Below are positions 16,732-26,476 of a stretch of 59,039 bases of DNA, piece by piece. A program made the position numbers and the translations under genes. Below the pieces are notes generated by a model, which ran no database searches, had not been told where the DNA came from, and saw only the letters and a list, made by a program, of their open reading frames with translations. The DNA is from Lactobacillus sp. HBUAS51381 (GTDB lineage Bacteria; Bacillota; Bacilli; Lactobacillales; Lactobacillaceae), in contig NZ_JAAVSC010000017.1 in assembly GCF_012641095.1 (NCBI RefSeq), positions 1 to 59,039 of the forward strand. The letters are read 5' to 3'. Position 1 is the stretch's first letter, and the number at the start of each line of letters is the position of its first letter.

Positions 16732-18291
16732 ATGAGTGTTCCAATTATAATCCTCGCAATCATCGCTATCGTTGTTGGTGTCGTGGGCGGTTATTATTAT
16801 CGTAAATCGGTCTACGAACGCAAGCTAGATGCTGCCAAGTTCACTGCTCAAGGTGTCTTGGCCGAAGCCAAAAAACAAGCCGAGACGGCTACCAAAGAGG
16901 CGCTATTAGAGGCCAAAGAGGACAGTCACAAGTATCGTGCGGAGGTCGAACAAGAGCTGAAAGAACGACGTGCCGAAGTTCAGAAGCAAGAAGACCGCTT
17001 GATTCAACGGGAAGAAACGCTTGACCGGAAAGACAATTCTCTGGAAAAACGCGAAAATTCGTTGAACCGTCGAGACAAGAAGCTTAGTGGTGAAGAACAG
17101 AATTTAGCCAAAAAGCAACAACAAGCAGACTCACTGATTGAAAAACGGCAGGATGCAGTGGAAGCTGTAGCCGCCTTATCCCAGGACGATGCACGTCACC
17201 TGATTATTTCAGAAGCCAAATCGGCGCTGGCGGGTGAACGGGCAAAGATGATCAAGGAAAGCGAAGAGTCAGCACGCAAGACGGCCGAGGCTAACGCCAA
17301 AGACCTGATTGTGTCAGCGATTCAACGGAGTGCCGCCGATATGGTCACGGAAACCACGATTTCTGTGGTCACCCTGCCTAATGACGACATGAAAGGGCGG
17401 ATTATCGGTCGTGAAGGCCGTAACATTCGCACCCTGGAAACGTTGACCGGAATTGATTTAATTATCGATGATACGCCGGAAGCTGTCGTCTTGAGTGGCT
17501 TTGACCCATTACGGCGAGAAGTTGCTAAGATTGCGCTTGAGAAGTTGATCCAAGATGGCCGGATTCATCCGGCACGGATCGAGGAAATGGTGGCTAAAGC
17601 CAAGAAGGAATTGGACGAACATGTCCGCGAACTTGGTGAACAGACGACCTTTGATTTGGGGATACATTCGATGCATCCCGAACTGGTCAAGTTGGTTGGC
17701 CGCTTGAATTTCCGGATTTCTCATGGGCAAAATGCTTTAGCCCATTCAATTGAGGTTGCCAAGATCACTGGGGTCTTAGCCGCTGAACTCGGTGAGGATG
17801 TTACGTTAGCAAAACGTGCAGGATTATTACATGATATTGGCCGCGCCGCTGAGCATGAGGACGATAGCTCCTACATTGCGACTGGAATGGAACTCGCGAA
17901 GAAGTATCGTGAGAGTCCGGTCGTTGTAAATGCCATTGCCGCTCAAGCGGATGAAACGGCGCCGCAGTCTGTGATTGCGGAACTGGTTGGGACGGCTGAT
18001 TTGATTTCAGCGACTCGGCCAGGCGCACGCTCTGATTCTCTTGAAAGTTACATCCACCGCTTAGATAAGTTAGAAACGATTGCCAACGCCTTCGATGGGG
18101 TTGACCACAGTTTCGCCATCCAGGCTGGACGTGAAGTGAGAGTCATCGTGCGGCCAGAGAAGATTTCCGATACGGATGCCGTTGTCTTGGCACGAGACAT
18201 TAAGAAGCAGATTGAGGGCGACTTGGATTATCCAGGTCACGTCAAAGTTTCCGTCATTCGGGAAGTCCGGTCAGTTGAATATGCGAAATAA
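16732..18291 (+). CDS. rny: Ribonuclease Y
   Basis: 519 aa membrane-anchored endoribonuclease that initiates mRNA turnover. One N-terminal transmembrane helix lies at about residues 3-21. A long charged coiled coil runs from about 30 to 190. The KH domain ([21 protein letters not shown]) is at about 217-237, and the HD domain has its metal dyad at H367-D368 (LLHDIGRA). The C-terminus ends in the family motif near [17 protein letters not shown] strong promoter lies upstream and a terminator downstream, so it is probably a single-gene unit. The gene order recA-rny-ymdB is conserved in Bacilli. Confidence 0.98.
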   Translation: MSVPIIILAIIAIVVGVVGGYYYRKSVYERKLDAAKFTAQGVLAEAKKQAETATKEALLEAKEDSHKYRAEVEQELKERRAEVQKQEDRLIQREETLDRKDNSLEKRENSLNRRDKKLSGEEQNLAKKQQQADSLIEKRQDAVEAVAALSQDDARHLIISEAKSALAGERAKMIKESEESARKTAEANAKDLIVSAIQRSAADMVTETTISVVTLPNDDMKGRIIGREGRNIRTLETLTGIDLIIDDTPEAVVLSGFDPLRREVAKIALEKLIQDGRIHPARIEEMVAKAKKELDEHVRELGEQTTFDLGIHSMHPELVKLVGRLNFRISHGQNALAHSIEVAKITGVLAAELGEDVTLAKRAGLLHDIGRAAEHEDDSSYIATGMELAKKYRESPVVVNAIAAQADETAPQSVIAELVGTADLISATRPGARSDSLESYIHRLDKLETIANAFDGVDHSFAIQAGREVRVIVRPEKISDTDAVVLARDIKKQIEGDLDYPGHVKVSVIREVRSVEYAK

Positions 18292-18297
18292 GTCAGA

Positions 18298-18328
18298 GAA
18301 GCTAGGCCAAGTTGGTCCTAGCTTTTTT
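18298..18328 (+). terminator. rny terminator
   Basis: AAGCTAGG 18299-18306 pairs with CCTAGCTT 18317-18324, followed by T residues. Confidence 0.88.
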
Positions 18329-18349
18329 ACGTCATTTCAGCCTAATCCA

Positions 18350-18358
18350 TGGTAAAAT
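18350..18358 (+). promoter_or_regulatory. Extended -10 promoter before the ymdB leader
   Basis: TGGTAAAAT (TG, one base, TAAAAT at 18353-18358) lies just after the rny terminator. The transcript would start near 18365 and carry a leader of about 160 bases. Confidence 0.5.
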
Positions 18359-18383
18359 AGACCGTATGTAATTGTGTAGACTC

Positions 18384-18500
18384 AGACCGGAAACGGTCAG
18401 GGCGGATGTAGTAGTGCCACTTAAGTAGCGGCACGGATCATTGGTCTTGCGTTTCCGGGTTAAAAAATAATCGGCAGCCGCCGGTCTAATGAGGGCCCAT
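18384..18500 (+). promoter_or_regulatory. Structured 5' leader of ymdB, unidentified
   Basis: Several competing pairings are visible. GACCG-GAAA-CGGTC (18385-18398) is a perfect GNRA-type tetraloop hairpin. CCGGAAACG (18387-18395) is also the perfect complement of CGTTTCCGG (18450-18458). GACCGG (18385-18390) also complements CCGGTC (18481-18486). A fourth hairpin pairs GTGCC 18414-18418 with GGCAC 18430-18434. The first three are mutually exclusive, as in switching leaders. I recognise no known riboswitch class, and no terminator lies within it. Confidence 0.45.
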
Positions 18501-18526
18501 GTGGGGTCACAGATAGGGGAACGAAG

Positions 18527-19321
18527 ATGCGTATTCTTTTTGTTGGTGATGTTGTTGGAAACATTGGTGTGGATATGATTCATGAGTATCTGCCCCAACT
18601 CAAGCGCGATTTGAAACCACAAGTCACCATTGTCAACGGGGAAAATTCAACGCCCGTGGGACGAGGCATCAGTCAAAGTATTTACAAACAGCTGCTGAAG
18701 GACGGGGCCGACGTGGTCACCATGGGCAATCATACCTGGGACAACGCCGAGCTCTACGACTTTATTGGCGGGGCAAACCGGCTGGTGCGGCCGGCCAACT
18801 TTCCCGGCGATACTCCGGGCCAGGGCTGGACGAAGGTGAAGGTTAACCAGCAGGTGTTGGCCGTTGTCAACTTACAAGGCCGAGTCTTCATGAACCCGAT
18901 GGATGATCCCTTTGCGTTGATGAAGGGCTTATTGCCAGAGTTGGATACCGACTTTGTATTTGTGGATTTTCATGCCGAGACGACCAGTGAAAAACGGGCC
19001 TTTGCCATGCGTTACGATGGTCAATTGTCTGCGGTGGTCGGTACCCATACGCACGTCCAGACTAGCGATGCCCAAGTGCTTAAGCACGGAACGGCCTTTC
19101 TGACCGAGGCGGGGATGACCGGCCCAGCCGATAGTGTATTAGGCATGCAGGCGGATAGCGTGATTGAACGTTTCGAGAACCAGCGGCCCACGCGGTATAC
19201 CGTTCAGGAGCGGGGCGCCGGGTTACTTTCAGGTTGTGTGATTGACCTCAACGACAAGACGGGACACGCGTCACGCATTCACCCCATCTTGATCAGCCCC
19301 CAACACCCGTATCAAAGTTAA
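18527..19321 (+). CDS. ymdB: YmdB-family metallophosphoesterase
   Basis: 264 aa dimetal phosphodiesterase of the TIGR00282 family. Bacillus YmdB hydrolyses 2',3'- or 3',5'-cyclic nucleotides and influences biofilm and motility programmes. Visible metal-ligand motifs are FVGDVVG (N-terminus), VNGENST, GNHTWDN, DFHAETTSEK and VVGTHTHVQTSD. Length is standard. It sits between rny and mutS, the conserved order, and has a long structured leader of its own. mutS follows after 34 bases, so the pair may be co-transcribed. In lactobacilli the physiological substrate is not known. Confidence 0.93.
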   Translation: MRILFVGDVVGNIGVDMIHEYLPQLKRDLKPQVTIVNGENSTPVGRGISQSIYKQLLKDGADVVTMGNHTWDNAELYDFIGGANRLVRPANFPGDTPGQGWTKVKVNQQVLAVVNLQGRVFMNPMDDPFALMKGLLPELDTDFVFVDFHAETTSEKRAFAMRYDGQLSAVVGTHTHVQTSDAQVLKHGTAFLTEAGMTGPADSVLGMQADSVIERFENQRPTRYTVQERGAGLLSGCVIDLNDKTGHASRIHPILISPQHPYQS

Positions 19322-19355
19322 TTTTTTTGTGAATTGAAAGGATGAACCAATTTCC

Positions 19356-22055
19356 ATGACGAAGACGACGCCCATGATGGCCCAATATCAAAAAATTAAG
19401 GATCAGTACCCGGATGCCTTCCTGTTTTACCGGCTCGGGGACTTTTATGAAATGTTTAATGAGGACGCCGTAAAGGGTTCCCAGCTACTGGAGCTCACGT
19501 TGACCACCCGGAGTCACAGCGCCAAAAATCCAATTCCCATGTGTGGGGTTCCACACAAGGCTGTTCAGAATTATATCGACATTCTGGTCGATCAAGGGTA
19601 TAAGGTGGCCATCTGTGAACAAATGGAGGACCCGAAGCTGGCGAAGGGCATGGTCAAGCGTGAAGTCATCCAATTGGTGACCCCTGGTACCCAGACGGAT
19701 ACCGGCGCGGCTGGTGCTAAGCGCAACAACTACTTAACGGCACTCACCATGACCGATGCCACCCACTTTGGCTTGGCCTACACCGATCTCTCAACCGGTG
19801 AATTAAAGGTCGCCGAATTGGCGACGGTGGATACGGTGGTCAATGAACTCATGAGCTTGCAGACCAAGGAAGTCGTGGTCGATACCACGATTGACGCTGA
19901 CCTGCAAGCCCGTTGCCAGCAGTTGGGGATGTTGATCTCGTCGCAGCCGGACATTCAGGCCAGTTCCGAGCTCAGTTACGTGGAACAGGACCTCACCAGC
20001 GACCTGTTAAAACAGGCGGTCGGTGTGTTAGTGACCTACGTAACGGTGACCCAGAAGCGGAGCTTGGCCCATTTACAACGGGCGGTGGCTTATCAACCAA
20101 CGGCCTTTCTGAAGATGGATCACGCCTCCCAGTCGAACCTGGAAATTACGCAAAACCTACGGACGAAGAAGAAGTCCGGGACGTTACTCTGGTTGTTGGA
20201 TGAGACCAAGACCGCCATGGGTGGCCGGCTGTTGAAACAGTGGCTGGATCGTCCCCTGATTGACCGCGCCCAGATCGAAGCGCGTCAAGCCAAGGTCGGC
20301 GTCTTGCTCGATCATTACTTTGAACGGAATAATTTACAAGCGGAGCTGGTCAAAGTCTATGACTTGGAACGACTAGCGGGACGGGTCGCCTTCGGCAGCG
20401 TCAATGGCCGGGACCTTATTCAGCTACAAACCTCGTTGGAACAGGTTCCCCAGATTGCCCACACGATTGAAGACCTCGGCGAAAAAGTCTTTGACACCAC
20501 GCTCCGGAACCTCGATCCCGTTGAAGACGTTGCGACGGCCATTCGCGATGCAATTGTCCCCGAACCACCGTTATCCGTGACGGATGGCGGCGTCATTCGT
20601 GATGGCTACAGCGACCAACTCGATGAATACCGCGATGCCATGCGTCACGGTAAGCAGTGGTTGGCCGAGATGGAAGCGCACGAACGTGAGGTTACGGGTA
20701 TCAACAACCTTAAGATTGGCTACAACCACGTCTTTGGGTATTACATCGAAGTGACCAAGGTCAACCTGAATAAATTGCCAGCTGACCGTTACGAGCGGAA
20801 GCAAACGCTGGCCAACGCCGAACGCTTCTCCACACCAGAATTGAAGGAAAAGGAACGGTTAATTCTGGAAGCGCAGGAGAAGTCTACGGCGCTTGAATAC
20901 AAGTTGTTTGTCGACCTTCGTGAACAGGTAAAGACCGCCATTACCCGACTCCAGAAGTTGGCCGCCATCATTGCTGCCCTGGATGTTCTCCAGAGTTTTG
21001 CGGTGGTCAGCGAGGACTATCACTTTGTAAAGCCAACCCTGATTGCGGGACATGACCTAGAGATCAAGCAGGGTCGGCATCCAGTTGTCGAGAAGGTCTT
21101 GGGTCGACAAACTTACGTGCCCAACGACGTGTCCATGGATGAACAGACCAATATCTTGCTGATCACGGGCCCCAACATGTCTGGGAAGAGTACCTATATG
21201 CGGCAGCTGGCCTTGACGGTTATCATGGCGCAGATGGGGTGCTTTGTTCCCGCTGAAGCGGCACAAATGCCGGTCTTTGACCAGATCTTTACGCGAATTG
21301 GCGCGGCCGATGACCTGATTTCTGGCCAGAGTACGTTTATGGTTGAAATGCAGGAGGCCAACCGGGCGTTGAGCCATGCGACGGCTAACAGTCTGATCCT
21401 CTTTGACGAGATTGGCCGGGGGACGGCCACCTACGATGGCATGGCGCTGGCGCAGGCCATCATTGAATTTGTCCATGATCAGGTCCACGCGAAGACGTTG
21501 TTCTCCACCCACTATCACGAATTGACGGCACTGGAGGATTCCCTCAAGGCCTTACGCAACGTGCACGTGGGCGCCGTGGAACAGGACGGCGATTTAGTCT
21601 TCTTGCATCAGATGCAACCGGGACCGGCCGACAAGTCTTACGGGATTCACGTGGCCAAATTAGCCGGGATGCCAACGCCGTTACTGAAACGGGCCGAGGT
21701 TATCTTGACGGACCTAGAGGACGAGGCGGCGGCCAAGCCCGTAGTGGCGGTGCCGAACCAACCTGAGACCGTCACGACACAGCAACCGGTAGCAACACCT
21801 GCGGAACCGGTCAGTGAAGCGGCGACCGAAGCCGAAGTGGCGGTTACACCGGAACCCGCAACCCCAACGCCGGCAGATACGGCGACAACGAATGACGCGG
21901 CGGATCAACAACTCTCCCTATTCAGCGATGAACCGGAGTTGAATCCGGCACAGGCCAAAGTCATCGAGCAACTGAGCCACCTGAACCTTATGGGAATGAC
22001 CCCGATGGACGTCATGAGCCAGGTCTACAAGTGGCAACAAAAATTGTCGAAATAA
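19356..22055 (+). CDS. mutS: DNA mismatch repair protein MutS
   Basis: 899 aa mismatch sensor. The N-terminal mismatch-recognition domain has the conserved Phe-x-Glu motif in [11 protein letters not shown]. Connector, core and clamp domains follow. The ATPase has Walker [14 protein letters not shown] and [12 protein letters not shown] near the Walker B. Between the ATPase and the C-terminal helices is an unusually long Pro/Ala/Thr/Glu-rich low-complexity insert of about 65 residues, ending in QQLSLF (851-856), a clear beta-clamp binding motif. The protein is therefore longer than the roughly 860 aa common for the family. The stop is 8 bases before the giant structured element that separates it from mutL. 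Confidence 0.98.
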   Translation: MTKTTPMMAQYQKIKDQYPDAFLFYRLGDFYEMFNEDAVKGSQLLELTLTTRSHSAKNPIPMCGVPHKAVQNYIDILVDQGYKVAICEQMEDPKLAKGMVKREVIQLVTPGTQTDTGAAGAKRNNYLTALTMTDATHFGLAYTDLSTGELKVAELATVDTVVNELMSLQTKEVVVDTTIDADLQARCQQLGMLISSQPDIQASSELSYVEQDLTSDLLKQAVGVLVTYVTVTQKRSLAHLQRAVAYQPTAFLKMDHASQSNLEITQNLRTKKKSGTLLWLLDETKTAMGGRLLKQWLDRPLIDRAQIEARQAKVGVLLDHYFERNNLQAELVKVYDLERLAGRVAFGSVNGRDLIQLQTSLEQVPQIAHTIEDLGEKVFDTTLRNLDPVEDVATAIRDAIVPEPPLSVTDGGVIRDGYSDQLDEYRDAMRHGKQWLAEMEAHEREVTGINNLKIGYNHVFGYYIEVTKVNLNKLPADRYERKQTLANAERFSTPELKEKERLILEAQEKSTALEYKLFVDLREQVKTAITRLQKLAAIIAALDVLQSFAVVSEDYHFVKPTLIAGHDLEIKQGRHPVVEKVLGRQTYVPNDVSMDEQTNILLITGPNMSGKSTYMRQLALTVIMAQMGCFVPAEAAQMPVFDQIFTRIGAADDLISGQSTFMVEMQEANRALSHATANSLILFDEIGRGTATYDGMALAQAIIEFVHDQVHAKTLFSTHYHELTALEDSLKALRNVHVGAVEQDGDLVFLHQMQPGPADKSYGIHVAKLAGMPTPLLKRAEVILTDLEDEAAAKPVVAVPNQPETVTTQQPVATPAEPVSEAATEAEVAVTPEPATPTPADTATTNDAADQQLSLFSDEPELNPAQAKVIEQLSHLNLMGMTPMDVMSQVYKWQQKLSK

Positions 22056-22062
22056 CCATCAG

Positions 22063-22622
22063 ATTGTGGTAGTTGGTCGCCTTACCGTTCGCGGAATCTA
22101 GGCTGGAACGCTGGGGAAGGCCGGTCCGAGCCATAGAGCGGTCTCGAACCTTGCTTTGAGCCGGAGAATCATCGTCTCAAAGTCACCCATTTACCAGCAA
22201 AAATCGCTGGTAAATGCCCCGGCTGAGCCTAGATTTCGCTTCACTCCCGGCTACAGTAGATGTCGTTCGTAGCGACTGGTTATGGGCGGAACATCTGTGT
22301 TCAATGGGGTGATTGGATTTTTGACCATCATGTGTCCGGCCCCCAGTTGTGCGATTCTCGTTAAGGGATGGGAGCAACGTCGCTGAGCATTTTTCAAGGA
22401 AGTGGTGGTCGTTACCTGATACGCCCAAGTAGCCGTTAGTGAAGCAAAATATGAGCTCAGCCGTGGGATTTTCTAAGTGGTCTGCTTAGAAAATGGCGAC
22501 TTGAAAACGCTGTTCTTTGCGGTTTCAAGCGAGTCCCGAGACCGTTCTGTGGCTCGGGACGTCCTGCCCACCGCGATCCAGCTCATATTTTGCGAACGGT
22601 TAGGCGGCCAGCACCCCACAAT
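22063..22622 (+). ncRNA. Giant nested structured element filling the mutS-mutL spacer
   Basis: Read by eye; strand assumed from the flanking genes. Outer helix: ATTGTGG 22063-22069 / CCACAAT 22616-22622. P1: 22072-22092 / 22592-22612, 21 positions with one mismatch and two G-U. Arm A: 14-bp stem 22091-22104 / 22226-22239, inner stem 22110-22116 / 22217-22223, then three hairpins: 22123-22130/22143-22150, 22154-22160/22176-22182 and 22188-22198/22206-22216 (11 bp perfect). Arm B: 14-bp perfect stem 22444-22457 / 22580-22593, inner stem 22463-22467 / 22567-22571, then three hairpins: 22468-22477/22485-22494, 22500-22510/22519-22529 and 22533-22540/22553-22560. A middle region 22255-22440 holds smaller hairpins. 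No open frame or T run is evident. It may be a large RNA within the mutS-mutL transcript or a composite inverted-repeat DNA element. Confidence 0.7.
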
Positions 22623-22674
22623 GTTGCCAGGTAATCGTCAAATAAATGGGTCATAGAGAAAGGAAGGGCCGTAC

Positions 22675-24684
22675 ATGCCTAAAATTCATGAATTGGCGTC
22701 GGTGTTGGCCGACCAAATTGCTGCGGGTGAAGTGGTTGAACGGCCCGCGTCCGTGGTGAAAGAACTGGTCGAAAACGCCGTTGACGCCAACAGTAAACAG
22801 ATCGATATTACCGTCGAAGAGGCCGGCCTTCAGCGCATTACCGTGGTCGATGATGGCGATGGTATTGCCGATGAAGATACCGAGATGGCCTTCAAGCGGC
22901 ACGCCACCAGTAAGATTACCGATCGTAAGGATCTCTTTCGGATTAAGTCCTTGGGGTTCCGGGGCGAAGCACTGCCCAGCATTGCGTCCGTGGCGGATGT
23001 CACGTTGACCACCTCCACCGGGGGCGTAGGGACCTTGATTCACAACGTTGGCGGGATCATCAAGGCGCATACCGCCGCCGCGGCACGTAAGGGAACGACG
23101 GTCACGGTCAAGGACTTGTTTGGCAACGTTCCGGCCCGGCTGAAATACCTGAAGTCACCGGCAACCGAGCTGGCACGAATCACGGATATCGTGAACCGAC
23201 TGGCCCTGAGCTATCCCGACGTGGCCTTTTCACTGGTCCACAACGGCCGTGAGCTCACCCGGACGACTGGCCGTGGCGATCTTCAACAGGTGATCGCCGG
23301 CATCTACGGTGTCCAGAGTGCCCGCAAAATGGTGGCCATTAAGGGAGCCAATCCGGACTTCAAGGTGACCGGCTACGTGAGCCTACCGGAGCTAACGCGG
23401 GCGAGTCGGCAGTACATTTCGCTACTGTTAAACGGTCGGTACATCCACAATTTTCAATTGAGTAAGGCGTTGATTGCGGGCTACGGGTCAAAATTGATGG
23501 TGGGGCGTTATCCGCTCGCCGTCTTGGATATTCACATGGACCCGCTACTAGTCGACGTGAACGTGCATCCGACGAAACAAGAGGTGCGCATCAGCCAGGA
23601 GCCGGAGCTTACGCAGCTGATTCAGGAGACGGTCTTTAAGCGGTTGTCGACGGAGAATCTGATTCCCGACGTGTTCAATGAATTACCGCAACAGAAAACG
23701 CCGGAGCCAGCGACTGACCAGTTAACCATGGCGTTAAACGATGCTTCCACAAAGTATGAGATGTCCAACAGGTCTTCGGCAACGGCGGCCACCCAACCGG
23801 CCGCAACCCCGCAACCCGAAACGCCGCAAGCTGGCCCACAACCGTTGGCGACGCCGGAAGAGGTTCCCGTAGATCCCGTGGTGGTTCACCAACGTACGGA
23901 CTTTAAGTTGCCGGCCATGCAGGCATTTGATGCGAAATACCGGATGGAACAACCGGCGGCGCCCCTCGGTGGCCCCGCCGAGTCGGCCGCTAATCGGCCG
24001 GCCCAGGCGGCCACAACGAACCAGTCGCAGGCACAAGCCACGCAGTTGACCCAAGCACAGCCGCAGCAGCGGTTTCCCGAGCTACGCTACTTGGGCCAGG
24101 TGCACGGCACTTATTTGTTGGCCGAGGCCGATGATGGGCTGTATTTAATTGACCAGCATGCCGCGCAGGAACGCGTGAACTATGAGTACTACCGGCAGGC
24201 CATCGGTGAGGTGAGTGATGACGAGCAGAAGCTGTTGGTGCCAATCGTCTTGGACTACCCGACGACCGACGTCTTAGAGCTCAGTAACCACATTGAAACG
24301 TTGGGAAGTGTCGGCGTTCATCTCGAGAGCTTTGGTCCCAATAGCTTCATCGTGCACGAGCATCCAACCTGGTTCAAAGCCGGGCAGGAGACGGATACGA
24401 TCAAGGAAATGGTGGACTGGGTGCTCAAGGACGGCAAGATTTCGGTGGCCGCCTTTCGGGAAAAGACCGCCATTATGATGAGCTGTAAGCGGGCCATCAA
24501 GGCCAATCACCACTTGGACGATCAGCAGGCACGAGCCCTGCTTAAAAAGCTGGCGACGGCGGAGAATCCGTTTAACTGTCCCCATGGCCGCCCCGTGCTG
24601 GTTCATCTGACGGATCAGGACTTGGAGAAGCTGTTCAAACGGATTCAAGATCCTCATCACAGTGGTGACGACTGGGGCGAATAG
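22675..24684 (+). CDS. mutL: DNA mismatch repair protein MutL
   Basis: 669 aa GHKL ATPase and endonuclease. The N-terminal ATPase has the three GHKL motifs: [16 protein letters not shown] and the GFRGEAL lid. The C-terminal domain contains the endonuclease metal motif [12 protein letters not shown], so like other non-Escherichia MutL proteins it should nick DNA. A Pro/Ala/Gln-rich linker at roughly residues 345-460 joins the two. It receives the signal from MutS and beta clamp. AAGGAAGGG precedes ATG 22675. mutL is probably transcribed from upstream through the structured spacer, because I see no clear promoter immediately before it. Confidence 0.98.
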   Translation: MPKIHELASVLADQIAAGEVVERPASVVKELVENAVDANSKQIDITVEEAGLQRITVVDDGDGIADEDTEMAFKRHATSKITDRKDLFRIKSLGFRGEALPSIASVADVTLTTSTGGVGTLIHNVGGIIKAHTAAAARKGTTVTVKDLFGNVPARLKYLKSPATELARITDIVNRLALSYPDVAFSLVHNGRELTRTTGRGDLQQVIAGIYGVQSARKMVAIKGANPDFKVTGYVSLPELTRASRQYISLLLNGRYIHNFQLSKALIAGYGSKLMVGRYPLAVLDIHMDPLLVDVNVHPTKQEVRISQEPELTQLIQETVFKRLSTENLIPDVFNELPQQKTPEPATDQLTMALNDASTKYEMSNRSSATAATQPAATPQPETPQAGPQPLATPEEVPVDPVVVHQRTDFKLPAMQAFDAKYRMEQPAAPLGGPAESAANRPAQAATTNQSQAQATQLTQAQPQQRFPELRYLGQVHGTYLLAEADDGLYLIDQHAAQERVNYEYYRQAIGEVSDDEQKLLVPIVLDYPTTDVLELSNHIETLGSVGVHLESFGPNSFIVHEHPTWFKAGQETDTIKEMVDWVLKDGKISVAAFREKTAIMMSCKRAIKANHHLDDQQARALLKKLATAENPFNCPHGRPVLVHLTDQDLEKLFKRIQDPHHSGDDWGE

Positions 24685-24736
24685 GCTGGTCGCTTGGCCT
24701 TCAGACGATTTCACTGCAGATCGTGTGCGAGTATGG

Positions 24737-24765
24737 TACAATTTAAAAAGCAAACATACGTTTTC
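24737..24765 (+). promoter_or_regulatory. ruvA promoter with a LexA/DinR-like box
   Basis: An extended -10, TGGTACAAT (TACAAT 24737-24742), lies 45 bases before ruvA. Immediately downstream, CAAACATACGTTTT (24751-24764) matches the Bacillota SOS consensus CGAACRNRYGTTYC at 12 of 14 positions. ruvAB is an SOS target in Bacillus, which supports the reading. Confidence 0.55.
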
Positions 24766-24786
24766 TTAAAGGAGAGTAAACCGGTC

Positions 24787-25398
24787 ATGTATGAATACCT
24801 TCATGGGGTCATCGCCGCGGTCTATCCCGACCATGTGGTGATCGACGTCAACGGGGTAGGGTATCTGGTCAACACGGCCAATCCCTACCGTTATCAGGTC
24901 GCCACTGATGGACAGGCGGTCACCATTTACGTCTATCAAGCCGTGAGCGATACGGCTCAGACCCTCTATGGGTTTCAGGATTTCGCGGAAAAACAATTAT
25001 TTTTAAAACTCATCAACGTTAACGGAATTGGGCCGAAGAGTGCCTTAGCCATTCTGGCCAATCCCGATCACCAAGGACTTCTGCAGGCCATTCGGACGAA
25101 TGACGTGACCTTTTTGACGAAGTTTCCCGGCGTTGGTAAGAAGACGGCCGGTCAGATTGTCCTGGATCTTCAAGGAAAGTTGGACGACCTCGAACCCGCC
25201 GATGACGGCGCGCTCTTTACGCCCGAGGTCGCCACGGCTGGCGGCGATAATCCACAGTTAGACGACGCGCTGGCAGCGTTGACGGCGTTGGGTTACCGTG
25301 AAGCCGCGGTCAAGAAGGTGACCCCCAAGCTCAAGCAATTCGCTGGAAAATCGACCAACGATTATCTCAGTGAGGGCCTACGCTTGTTGACAACGTAA
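24787..25398 (+). CDS. ruvA: Holliday junction branch migration protein RuvA
   Basis: 203 aa junction-binding subunit of the RuvAB branch-migration machine. Domain I is an OB fold (MYEYLHGVIAAVYPDHVVIDVNGVGYLV). Domain II has two helix-hairpin-helix motifs (NVNGIGPKSALAIL and KFPGVGKKTAGQIV). The C-terminal domain III (DDALAALTALGYREAAVKKV) contacts RuvB. ATG 24787 follows AAAGGAGAG, and the longer open frame from 24694 has no ribosome site. ruvB starts 40 bases downstream. A probable SOS box precedes the gene. Confidence 0.96.
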   Translation: MYEYLHGVIAAVYPDHVVIDVNGVGYLVNTANPYRYQVATDGQAVTIYVYQAVSDTAQTLYGFQDFAEKQLFLKLINVNGIGPKSALAILANPDHQGLLQAIRTNDVTFLTKFPGVGKKTAGQIVLDLQGKLDDLEPADDGALFTPEVATAGGDNPQLDDALAALTALGYREAAVKKVTPKLKQFAGKSTNDYLSEGLRLLTT

Positions 25399-25438
25399 GC
25401 TGGACAGTATCTAGGACTAAACGAAAGGAGGCTGAATG

Positions 25439-26461
25439 ATGGCTGATGACGATCGGCTCGTTTCTCCCCAACCGGAGAATGACCAAGAGGATTCTATTGA
25501 AAAATCTTTACGTCCGCAAACGCTGGCGCAATACATCGGGCAAGACCCCATTAAGCATGAACTGCGGGTGTACATTCAAGCGGCCAAGCAACGCGAAGAA
25601 TCGCTGGATCACGTTCTGCTCTACGGCCCACCTGGTCTGGGCAAGACCACCTTGGCCATGGTCATTGCCAACGAAATGGCCGTACACATCCGCACGACCA
25701 GTGGTCCGGCCATTGAAAAGCCGGGTGATTTGGTGGCACTGCTCAACGAGCTTCAACCGGGTGATATCTTATTCATTGATGAAATTCATCGGTTACCCAA
25801 GATTGTGGAGGAAATGCTATACTCCGCCATGGAAGACTTTTACATCGACATCGTGGTGGGTCAGGGGCCAACCGCCCATCCCGTGCATTTCCCACTGCCA
25901 CCATTCACGCTGATTGGGGCGACCACCCGGGCCGGCTTGTTGTCGGCACCGCTGCGGGATCGTTTTGGGATCGTCGAACATATGGCGTACTACCAGACGG
26001 CCGATCTGCAGGAGATTGTGGAACGGTCCGCCGATATCTTTAACACGACGATCGCCACGGAAGGTGCGCACGAGGTGGCCTTGCGCTCACGGGGGACGCC
26101 GCGGATTGCGAACCGTTTGCTCAAACGGATTCGGGACTTTGCGGAGGTCTCACCGGACCATTCCACCATTGACCGCGCCATCGTGGATCACGCGTTGACG
26201 CTGTTACGCGTGGATTCGGCGGGGCTAGATCCGACCGATATTAAACTACTCCGCACCATGATTGACTTTTACGATGGGGGCCCGGTTGGGTTGAATACGC
26301 TGGCCGCCAACATTGGTGAGGAGACCGAGACGGTTGCGGCGATGTACGAACCGTACTTGCTACAACGCGGTTATTTGAAACGAACGGCGCGCGGACGGGT
26401 TGTGACCCCCGCGGGATACGCCCACTTAGGACTGCCACTACCACATCAGGATAACGCGTAA
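25439..26461 (+). CDS. ruvB: Holliday junction branch migration ATPase RuvB
   Basis: 340 aa AAA+ hexameric motor. Walker A is GPPGLGKTT at about residues 63-71, Walker B is [10 protein letters not shown], sensor 1 lies in [20 protein letters not shown] (with the arginine finger region) and the winged-helix C-terminus follows. Two ATG codons are adjacent (25436 and 25439). The second is 7 bases after AGGAGG and preferred. Part of ruvAB, followed 15 bases later by queA, an arrangement common in Bacillota. Confidence 0.97.
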   Translation: MADDDRLVSPQPENDQEDSIEKSLRPQTLAQYIGQDPIKHELRVYIQAAKQREESLDHVLLYGPPGLGKTTLAMVIANEMAVHIRTTSGPAIEKPGDLVALLNELQPGDILFIDEIHRLPKIVEEMLYSAMEDFYIDIVVGQGPTAHPVHFPLPPFTLIGATTRAGLLSAPLRDRFGIVEHMAYYQTADLQEIVERSADIFNTTIATEGAHEVALRSRGTPRIANRLLKRIRDFAEVSPDHSTIDRAIVDHALTLLRVDSAGLDPTDIKLLRTMIDFYDGGPVGLNTLAANIGEETETVAAMYEPYLLQRGYLKRTARGRVVTPAGYAHLGLPLPHQDNA

Positions 26462-26476
26462 AGGAGCTGAATCACC

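Noticed and set aside
22063-22622. Insertion sequence or phage remnant in the mutS-mutL spacer
   Set aside because: No transposase or integrase fragment is present, and I saw no direct repeat flanking the element. The pairing is nested and branched, unlike simple terminal repeats. A non-coding DNA element cannot be fully excluded.
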